From NCBI GenBank assembly GCA_017311315.1, contig CM029609.1, forward strand, positions 37,570,744 through 37,634,743: DNA of 64,000 nucleotides. Direction: 5' to 3'. Below, piece after piece: positions 55,641-64,000 of the stretch. Origin of the DNA: Dendrocalamus latiflorus. Lineage: Eukaryota > Streptophyta > Magnoliopsida > Poales > Poaceae. The stretch's first letter is position 1, and the number at the start of each line of letters is the position of its first letter. The position numbers and the translations under genes are program-made. The notes below the pieces were generated by a model. It was given only the letters and a program-made list of their open reading frames with translations, ran no database searches and was not told the origin of the DNA.

Positions 55641-55970
55641 TAATTTTGAAAGATGTGTATGTGGAATTGGAATGATGAGACTTAGAGAAGTGCAGAATTT
55701 AGGGAGAGATTCTTCTCGAGCTCATTATTAAAACTTGATCACAAAGATCGAGTACCTAAAGATAAATCATGTATATTAAATGAAATTACGTGAATTGTAC
55801 TCTTTTTCCCTTGACGAGTTTTTATAAAGTTTCTCATCCAAAGTTTTTAATGAGGCAATTCGTGCAACACAATATAATATGTATCATATATTGTTTTTTC
55901 AAAATTTTCCACTGGGTTTTATGGAGTTTTGATGAGACATAAAAGTATCGGATGAGAGCTTAAGAGGGAG

Positions 55971-56116
55971 TGTTAGAAAACCTAGATCTATACATGCAGG
56001 TCTACCTTATGATGGACACCTCTCCATCTACTTTATAAATAGGGTTTTCAATAATTCATCTTTTCATATAAAAAAACCAATCCGACTAGACAGACTTACA
56101 GGACGGTTCCTCAACG
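55971..56116 (+). repeat. 3' LTR of decayed copia element (internally deleted)
   Basis: It keeps the LTR start (TGTTAGAAAACCTAG), GATGGACACCTCTCC, TATAAATAGGG and the CGGTTCCTCAAC end, but lacks the middle around the poly-A-rich AATAAAG block. Confidence 0.72.
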
Positions 56117-56869
56117 ACTATCACACCGCGCCATCGACAGTTCCCACACGCACTTGTCACTGAAAGCCCCTGACAATTTCAAGAAACCAATCTCTTATAT
56201 ATACACGTGGCACTACTCATGTCAATTCGCATTGTTAAGTCTAAAGCGTACGTCTGTCTCTCTCTCTCTTGGGTGGCGATGCCGACTAGTTTCTTCGCTG
56301 CATCCATCATAGTGGTGAGCACGCGCTGTCGGCCCGTCTCCTCCCCTTTGACGATCCTTCAAGTCTGAGCCAACAAATTCAGATGATTATTTCAGACGAC
56401 CCTAGACGAAAGCACATTTCTGCATGTGTGCCGCCATGAGCCGTTGCAATATCTCGGCACTGACGAGGAGAGATCGTTTCGGGCCGGCCCCACCACGATC
56501 GACCGACCAACCCCTGCGCATCCAATCCATCCATCCATCCATCGCCGCACGCGCCACCAACCGCTGCTTGCCCTTGGTCGCACGCCTTCTTCTCCGATCG
56601 ATCGGTGGTCGCGATAGTGCTGCTACTGCCGCACGCATCTCCCTGCGTGCCTGCCTAGCTACCTGCATGTAGCGGATGATCAGATACCCGCAACTTGAGG
56701 CCATCAAGCTGGGCCCTACGTACGTGAGCGCGTACCGTGACGATGGACCACCCATGCCGGGACTCTGAATCTGAGAGACGGACAGGCTTTTACATACATT
56801 TTCCTTTCTCTCCTTGCTTCTCTCTTTCATTTGCTTTTGACATTTGCTGCCTAGCTGCCGTACTGTCAG
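56117..56869. other. Intergenic DNA, no feature seen
   Basis: Short CT- and CCAT-repeats (about 56255-56270, 56525-56542) and GC-rich text with overlapping open frames on both strands; nothing recognisable as coding. Confidence 0.4.
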
Positions 56870-57790
56870 TGTGTAGTCTCTGGTAGCCAGTTGCTGCTTT
56901 GGTCTGTCAACTCACCAATGATTTGCCTTGATTGCATATGAATGGCAGCAGTCCATCGGATGCCCATAGTGGACCCAAAGTCGGCGAACTCGCCAAACAA
57001 GCGCTCTGACGTCACAATGGTTGGACGTCCGATAGGGAAGCGCTCCCAGCTCCACAGCTGCAGGAGCACGTAGCAGATAGCTAGATTGGGGGTACCAGTA
57101 ATGACGCGCTGGCAAGCGTCACATAACCTCGATATGTGGCACACAAAATCGCTGATCTCCAACTATACGGAGGCATCGCCCCAAACTCTGCGTCTACCAA
57201 AGACTCAGCGAGGCCGATGAATTCGGCGTTGCAAATATCGTCATATGCAGCTGGAAATATGTTCCAACCAAAGAGCTGGATAAGGAACGCGGCGGGGTGC
57301 GTCCTGACGACCTCCGGCGGTGCAACCTGTGGGCACACATTGAAATTGTTTAGCCAAGTGCGGGGGACGCCATGAGCACTCTCCGGGATAGGCCGAACGA
57401 ACCAGTCCACCAGCCTCCTTCCAGTCGGCTGGTGCAGAGGCTGGAACAAGTGCGTCACCCCCGAGAGGGAGACCGGTTAAGAACGCGATGTCCTTTAAAG
57501 TGATCGTCATTTCACCCCATCGAAAGTGGAATGTGTGCATCTCAGGTCTCCACCTGTCCACCAGTGACACGAGCAGGCAGTCGTTGATGGTGAAGTCGTG
57601 CCTAGTGGAGACCAGCCTCGCAAAGGGCAATAAGCCCATGGCCCGCAAGGTTATGACGTAGCGCTTGTCCAGTGCCCACGGATCCCCCCCGGCAGCTTGA
57701 ACTGCAAAAGGCCAGCCGCGTCACCGTCGGCTATGAGTGGCAACAGTGTTTCTTATCGTATGAGTGTTCCAGAAGCTCCGGTAAAGCCAT
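56870..57790 (-). pseudogene. Plant mobile domain (PMD, MAIN-like) pseudogene
   Basis: Read on the minus strand from an ATG at 57790, it has MALPELLEHSYDKKH, then DPWALDKRYV, LRAMGLLPFARLV, and the characteristic DCLLVSLVDRWRPEMHTFHF / GEMTITLKDIAFLTGLPLGG block. This is followed by TWLNNFN, a LIQLFGWNIF block, YSWRSAILCATYRG and CYVLLQLWSWERFPIGRP. This is the order of the PMD, the plant mobile domain found in transposons and in MAIN/MAIL-type nuclear proteins. The blocks lie in at least three frames, with shifts near 57700, 57435 and 57120 and an early stop near 57731. No intact protein is possible. The 3' part beyond 56870 is not recognisable. Confidence 0.8.
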
Positions 57791-59440
57791 ACCTACCAAC
57801 ACATAGGACATACCAAATATTAGTGCAAAGATTAATAATGACAACAAAACTTACTTTATAATACAAACTATATTAATTATGACTAAATAAATAACAGTAA
57901 TTATGACTACGACTACGGGAATAATGTCGAAAGTATGCTATAAAAAATTACTTGCCTTTCAGGAGAAGTAATCAGCACTGCCGCGTCCGTAATGACTTAT
58001 GCATTGCCTTCTCCAAATAATTAGCTACGCACAATTAATTTTGAGAGTACCTTGCAAGAAATGGAACAAACGAAATATTACTGCGAAGATTGATAATGAC
58101 AACAACATACTACAAGTTAGTGATTACATGCGTGTAACTACATACGAATACTTCACTACTTACCGATAATTTGATAACTCATCTGGAAAAAAGACGAACC
58201 ATTTATTACCGTCGTCCTTACCACTAACTCATTACTTACCCCGAACTAACAAATTATGGGTACCGTATGTACACAAAAATAGTATAGACTACAACATACT
58301 TACTTCGTAATACAAACTACATTAATCATGACTAACTAAATAACACTAATTGATTATGATTATGGGAACAACGTCCAAAGCATACAATAAAAAATTATCT
58401 GTCTTTCCAGAAAAGAAATCAGCACTGCCAATTTTGAGCTACGCACTAGTTTCTCGAACTAATAAGCTACGCACTCCCAATTTTCAACGATGACCACAAC
58501 AATCATCTTTTGCGATGAGCGACTGGGATAGCAACGATGAACTGCCAGAGGTTCGTATTTATGGCTAAGAGAAAGGTGTACCTGGTGCACACACCCCATA
58601 CATTGAGGACCCATTATCACGAGCAGTGTTTCGAATGAGGGGGACGGCATCGTAACGCTGACAAATGTGCAAACAATGGAGCGGACGAGGGGGGACAACA
58701 CGGAAATTATGACATTAATGTGAACGAGAGAGCGCGCGAGGGGGCACATACACAGAGAGTGATAATTGTGTGAATTCGATAGCAACAAATAATATATAGC
58801 ACGATTGGCTGACACATGCCACTTCAAAAGATGCGTGATGATCGTTAAATTCATGATTAAGTTAACCTAAATAATATGGTAAATTTGGACTACATAAAAT
58901 TTCCAAAAAATTATATAATAATTATGATTATGTCGGGAGGCTTCACATAAAATTTTGTAATTTTTAGAGTTCATTTGCTATATGTAAAAACTCATAAATA
59001 TATCAAAATTCTATGAATTTTTGAGTAACATTTGTAATAGATAAAATTACCCAAAAATTACATTACAAGGTATGTTATGTCGGCAGGCCCTACATAAATC
59101 TTTCTAATTTTTTGAGCTTATTTCATATATTTAAAAATTCAAACAATTACTAAATAATAAAAACTTAGGGAGGTAATTAAGCCAGTTTAATCACCTGTCG
59201 CCCTCTCACTGGATGACAGGCTGCCTACCATCTAGTGAGGGGGGGGCAACAGGCACCTGCCACTGACAGCACCACCACGTGTCACCTCGTGGGCCCTACC
59301 GCCCGCCCACCGGGTGGCAGAAGTGGCATTTTTGTAAATATGGGGCGCATATGACTATTTTGTAAATATGATGCAAAATAGTGCCAATGTGGCTTTAACT
59401 CTTCAGAAGTGTTTGTCGCTGCTAGCTTAGGAATACATAG
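57791..59440. other. AT-rich DNA with two diverged direct duplications
   Basis: 57845-57995 and 58300-58430 are related (TACTT...TAATACAAACTA, TAACAGTAATTATGA versus TAACACTAATTGATTATGA, then AAATCAGCACTGCC). A second pair, about 58935-58990 and 59080-59140, shares TTATGTCGG and AGGC/GGCCC-TACATAAA words. 59190-59335 is a GC-rich patch. No coding sequence seen. Confidence 0.45.
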
Positions 59441-59688
59441 TACTTCGTTCTATTTTATTGGATGTTCTTAATGATTACTGTCTCTGAGATATAATTTTGA
59501 TGGCTACTTTTTATAACTTTATAATAAGATATATTAATACAATTATAATATTATAAAAGTGTTTTTAACGACTCTAATGATATAACTTTTGTATAATCAA
59601 TCTAGAAGTTTTGGATCTATTGACGATCAAACTTTAATAAGTTTGATGGCACGGACTCTAGGAAGTCGAGCAAAAAACAGAGGGAGTA
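59441..59688. mobile_element. Stowaway-like (Tc1/mariner) MITE, copy 1
   Basis: Begins TACTTCGTTCTATTTTATT and ends CAGAGGGAGTA, the TACTCCCTCCGT-type inverted ends of plant Stowaway MITEs with TA target sites. The interior is homologous and in the same orientation as 59739-59990 (ATATAATTTTGATGG, GATATATTAATACAATTATAATATT). It is non-coding. Confidence 0.72.
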
Positions 59689-59738
59689 CAAAATAAGAAG
59701 CTTTCTGATGGTGATAAATACTGAAGGAGTCATGCGGG

Positions 59739-59990
59739 TACTCTATGTTCTTTTTTACTTGACGATTTTGATTTTTTATGGTCTTTGATATCCAACTTTG
59801 GCAGTTACTTTTAATAACTTTACTTTAAGATATACTAATAAAATTATAATATTTTGAAAGTATTTTTAACGATAAATATAAAATTTTTATATAGCCAATC
59901 TAGTTAGTTTTAAATCTGTTGATGGTCGAACTTTAGAAAGTTTGACGACATAGATTCTAAGATATCAAGCAAAAAAGAATAAAAAGAGTA
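59739..59990. mobile_element. Stowaway-like (Tc1/mariner) MITE, copy 2
   Basis: Begins TACTCTATGTTCTTTTTTAC and ends AATAAAAAGAGTA. It is about 252 bp and 50 bp from the first copy, and clearly diverged from it, so the two were probably separate insertions. Confidence 0.72.
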
Positions 59991-60178
59991 TATATCATCA
60001 CGTTTGAGAATGGAAAACCGTGGCGATGAAGTGTTTAGGGTTATATATATGCCTTCTGGTTTTCCCTGTGTTGACCGGCAACCGAAAGCTTCGTCTAGTC
60101 CACTGCTACTGCGTGTCCTAGCTAGTTATACAGTGTTGTATGTGTGCCGCAATTCATGTCACTACGATATGTTGAATT

Positions 60179-60712
60179 TGTTAGGAAACCTGGGCCCAGA
60201 CTTGAAGCCTTGGCCCATGATGGGCACCTCACTACTAAGCTATAACTAGGGAGTACTGTTGGTTGTTTTGTATATGAAATCAGAAAGAAAGCAATAAAGA
60301 AAGACCATGAGTTCTATCTATCTCTCTGTGTTTTCGATCTACTATTTTCTGTCTTCTGTGATTGATCTGGTTTTGCATTAGTAGAGGAATCGATTGGACT
60401 GGTCGCTAGCAACAGTTCCTCAACACGTTATCATAACGAATCGCTCAGTGAATCGAAGGTAATCATCGAAGCATTAGTAGATTGCATTGTCTGTATCTAG
60501 ATTGCTCTAAATTCACAGATCACTTTCTAGATTATTTTTCTATGGTGCCAATCTGCTCTAATCTACCACGAGCAGACTTGAAGTCGCCGGCACAATGTCG
60601 ATTGGTAGATTACATGACAAAATAGATTTTGATTGCACTGTAGATTGAAAAGAGAAAAAAATCTATGCACGGCTGGCCCGTACGTCCGCCGTGCCTGAAG
60701 CGGCCGCCGGTT
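60179..60712 (+). mobile_element. 5' fragment of a second copia element (same family as 49518)
   Basis: LTR 60179-60425 (247 bp, TGTTAGGAAACC...CCTCAACA) is followed by about 285 bp matching the post-LTR region of the element at 49518, including CAATCTGCTCTAATCTACC and GATTGCACTGTAGATTG. It stops in the GC-rich leader at about 60712 where CACTA-like repeats begin. Either a truncated insertion or one cut by the later element. Confidence 0.75.
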
Positions 60713-61020
60713 TTATTGAAAATTTTGTGTAGCTCAAAATTGGTAGTCTCGATATATCAAAGACGATTTTATTGAAAAATTGTCTGTGTTATTTCAGATA
60801 TCATAGATAGTTCTTAACCAGAACCGTCCGTGATATCTCACATATCATAGACAACAAGTACTAAAAACCATCTGTGATATGACAGATATCAAAGACGGTT
60901 CTTAAACATAGCCGCCTGTAATATCTAATATATCACAGATGGCTAAAATAAAAACCGTCTGTGATATATGATATATCACAGACGGTTTGTTGTTATAAAC
61001 AGTCTGTGATAGCTATTTTA
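60713..61020. mobile_element. CACTA-like subterminal repeat cluster
   Basis: At least eight variants of ACCGTCTGTGATAT, or its complement ATATCACAGACGGT, alternate in direct and inverted orientation. Closely spaced GACGGTT/ATATCAC words of this kind are typical of the subterminal transposase-binding regions of grass CACTA (En/Spm-type) transposons. The terminal CACTA tip itself was not found, and no transposase is recognisable to the right. Confidence 0.55.
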
Positions 61021-61385
61021 ATAGCTAAATTAGTTTCTATTTTTCGGCTAACCTCAGGAAATGCTAGCCATGCCCTCTGAAAGCAAGCAAACAGATCACA
61101 TATGTAACACACGACAATCATTACACATATATCACAAATGAATTAAACAGCTGAAGAAAGTACAGTTGAATGAATTATTTGATTAAGCATAATTGAGTGA
61201 TTACAATTGTATCAAATGTTTTAACATTTAATCATCATCACTGGCGTGGAACTCTCCATTTTTGTGTATGACATCCGCTATCAAGAATTCGGAGAGCTAT
61301 CTTTGAACTTTGGTGAGTTTGTCAAGATAGAATGTACTTTCATCGAATTCCATGTGTTGTCCCTAGTAGTGCTAAAGTTATTAGC

Positions 61386-61422
<37 letters not shown>

Positions 61423-64000
61423 ACATTTATTGGTAGGTTGATAAACCTCTGAATCATTCATCTTAGCGTCCATGATTTCCTGCATATGGCGACAAACGTA
61501 CAATCCACATACGTTGCCCTGTTGCTGCTGGTGGCACTGAAAAATATAATTACATACATAGGTATTTTCAGTTCTAGAGGCATTATTACGAAGTGTGATA
61601 TAGTAGGATTGTTGTGTTGTAGCGGGTACCGGAAATCACGTCATGTGTCGCGGTGTGGCGCTGGATTCCTTATGTCTCTCCCCTGGCAATGAAAGTGCTG
61701 AATGACCTACGTGATTCCAAAACACTAGCCTTGGCCATTGCAAATGAAGGGAAGAATACAATAGAGTTATTAATGGAGGAAATGAGTTTACCTGTCAATT
61801 GTTTGTTGCACATGGGTGAGGTTATGGTTGCTCCTAAGTAGGGAATCAAGATATATTACCTTGTTCCACTTAGATATAATCACAATCAGAACCTAATGAG
61901 ACCTAGTTATGTGTGTCACCTTAGTGATTAATCCTAAGTTTATGTTGTGTATAAAGTATAAATGAAACTTGTGTGGCAACTAGTGAAGCACTTACCCCTA
62001 GTTGAAGGGAACCAAGATGTACTCCTTGTCAGTGTGAGCAAGCAATCCCTTCGTTATGTATTCTTCAATGAAGGATACGTTTGAGTTGAGGGATTGCTCA
62101 AAGACCAAGTGTGGATTGAGAAAACCCACTGGTTATCACTGTCGATGGACTCATTGTATCACGGATTTATACATAAGCAATGAGTTATGACATTTATCGG
62201 TATTACGTGAATGTAGAACTTTATTGTATAGTACACTTACAGTGTCCAGCATCATAGAAGTGAGGCATTGAGTTTGTCGAGGTTGAATAGTAAAAACAAG
62301 TCTTTGATGGTCATGACGATGTAGCCCAAGTTGTGGAGGAAATGCTCCTCCGTGTATCTCATGGTGAACTCACTTTACTGGTTTGGCTTCTTATTGGACC
62401 TCTACATGTACCAGGTATACAAAAACCTACAAACTAGTTCAAGGCTGTGTAATTATGACTCGGGGACCAACGATAGTCCGAGCTGGTACTTCTAGGATTC
62501 GAGAGGCGATGTAGTTTTCTTTGGTTGGGCCTTAGCACCTCGTTTTCAATAAATCTTCAGTGTCATCTCGACGAGAGCCAATGCGACGGACTTCTGAAGT
62601 GGAGCTTGAGGTGGAGTCATAGAGGATTCTGTTTGAAAGGCATGGTCATATGGAGATTACGGTACGAAAGGGTCTATGGTGATATCCTTCTTGGGCCATT
62701 GGACGAATGTGTGGACGGCACCCTATGTCATGATTTCTCTGTTTGGGGGCCTCTCCAGTGGGACAACCTTGAAAACATCATTAATCATATCCACTTGGAT
62801 CTTCACGAAATTGGTCTCTAATTGGGCACTGTGCACCAACGTCCCTGGCAGGCATGGATACGCCAGCCCCATCCAGCGTCAACGGGAATGGAGCCAAGAA
62901 CCCTGATTTTGAGGATGCACGGCGTGGCCTCCTATATAATAGTACACTATGAGCTAAGGCGTCCACCAGGTCTATCTATGTAGCATTCTAGAGATGTACA
63001 TTACCTACATGTCGTCGATAGATAAGTGAGTGTCGCTATGTTCAGAAAGTGGCGCAAACGTGCAGCTACTCTAATGTTGAGAGGGACTGGGTACCACAAT
63101 AACGGGGGCGGCTTGCGACTGGTTGCGGACTTCTCTTAGTTCTTCCCTCAATGCATCTATCTCTCCTCAAAGTGAGGTAGTTATGTCCTCAAGTTTTGTA
63201 TCAAAGTCCCGTTTCATACATTTCTCGCGTTCGGCCTTGAATCTCTTCCTACTCCTATATGCCTCGGAGTTATTTGGGAATCCGTGCCTCCAAGATACGT
63301 AAACCCCTAGGCCTCACGTGCTACCTGGGTGCTCCTTATTTCCCAGGGCTGTGGATTGTATATCCCTCTCCCTAACTGTTTGGAAGGAGCCTTTAGAAGA
63401 TTTGGTAGTCAATGTTTACTGCAAGAGGCAAATATGTTATTTTAGACCTAATGAAGTTATGGATCTATTACCATTTAGGTAGTTTAACATATCTTACCAG
63501 GCATTTGGACACTTCATCGTCTGTGGGGTTTTTGAAAGTGGCGATGCCTGAAGATGTGGTTGATGACTTTGCTCTTAACAAATTTCGGACGCACTCATTT
63601 GTGATCCCGACAAATGGTGGGGAGGTCTCTGATTGAATTGCGACCTCGTCCTCCATCCTCCATTGCAGGATTTTATCATGCACCAGCGGTGTCGAGTCTG
63701 TGGGGGTGAGTGTTTTGTGCATAGAGAGCCTTGTGCGCCACACTTTCCTGTGGAAATTCGGTCATCGTCTTCATCCGCACAAAGGCCTCTCATATTTTCG
63801 GTGACACCAAAGGATACCTCATGAAGGGCATGCGATCCTTGGTCACGTACTTCATGACAAACATGCTCTTAAAGGTCTTCCACACTTTTCCCATTGTGAG
63901 GAGGGCTTGTCATTGCACAAGTCCCTTGACTTCTCTGCCACTTTCTGTCCAAAGCACACTTTTCTCATATCTTGTCAAATCTTTCCACTTTGTTATGGTG
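61021..64000. other. Unassigned DNA to window end, possibly transposon interior
   Basis: Short open frames (for example 61653-61841, 62525-62821 and 63468-63743) lack recognisable domains. The stretch may be the decayed interior of the CACTA-like element starting at 60713. Apart from a TA/TG microsatellite I see nothing definable. Confidence 0.3.
61386..61422. repeat. TA/TG microsatellite
   Basis: About seven TA units run into about eleven TG units. Confidence 0.9.

Larger units (their letters stand above)
49518..56116 (+). mobile_element. Decayed Ty1/copia element
   Basis: The 5' LTR is 49518-49764 (247 bp, TGTTGGGAAACC...CCTCAACA, TATA-like CTATAAATAGG at 49579). The 3' LTR is about 55971-56116 and is preceded by TTAAGAGGGAG; it is shortened by an internal deletion of about 100 bp and ends CCTCAACG. 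A GC-rich leader (about 49985-50780) precedes gag. Gag, protease, integrase, reverse transcriptase and RNase H blocks are recognisable in order but interrupted by many stops. The target duplication is not visible. A 5' fragment of the same family lies at 60179. Confidence 0.82.

Noticed and set aside
57840..58430. CRISPR-like or satellite array
   Set aside because: Only two diverged copies about 450 bp apart; an ordinary duplication in plant DNA.

Overview
The window is nuclear DNA from a flowering plant, most likely a grass and possibly a panicoid. This rests on nested Ty1/copia and Ty3/gypsy LTR retrotransposons, several MITEs, GT-AG spliced exons, GC-rich first exons and a MIK2-like receptor-kinase fragment. 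No species marker was identified. I see no bacterial or organellar features and no CRISPR array.

The only gene that looks alive is a 13-exon minus-strand gene (start codon 39587, stop 19721-19723). It encodes a 498-residue mitochondrial NADPH:adrenodoxin (ferredoxin) oxidoreductase, the MFDR type. Every exon joins its neighbour in frame at GT-AG borders. The gene spans almost 20 kb because introns 7 and 8, on either side of a 62-bp exon, contain retrotransposons. Intron 8 carries a small non-autonomous LTR element (21060-28160) into which a complete copia element (22140-27539, target duplication CAGAG) has inserted. Intron 7 carries a decayed copia element (29843-35754, CCTTG). That element contains a 741-bp insertion with two unrelated LTRs inside one target duplication (34514-35254, GCTGT). 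A degraded receptor-kinase pseudogene (18555-19408, plus) lies tail to tail with MFDR.

Left of the kinase fragment, a minus-strand gypsy element (about 2088-18480) is split in its integrase by a giant-LTR element with no gag-pol. The order is LTR (3752-8141), internal region (8142-9929), LTR (9930-15447), partial second internal region (15448-16782). It resembles a LARD-type derivative, probably multiplied by unequal recombination and then truncated together with part of the gypsy target.

Right of MFDR are only mobile-element remains. They are a truncated copia element (40063-45593) with a TATGG-flanked 1.3-kb solo LTR in its right LTR; a hAT-like MITE (46928-47433, 8-bp duplication); a small MITE (48164-48339); a decayed copia element (49518-56116) with a partial relative at 60179; a frameshifted plant-mobile-domain pseudogene (56870-57790, minus); two Stowaway-like MITEs; and a CACTA-like subterminal repeat cluster (60713-61020). 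The rest, including 1-2087 and 61021-64000, has no coding sequence I can assign.

The genes do not form a pathway. The window is one housekeeping gene surviving in a dense retrotransposon nest. The most unusual objects are the LTR-internal-LTR-internal array, the chimeric two-LTR insertion, and a hAT-like MITE dimer sharing one target duplication (28688-29207).
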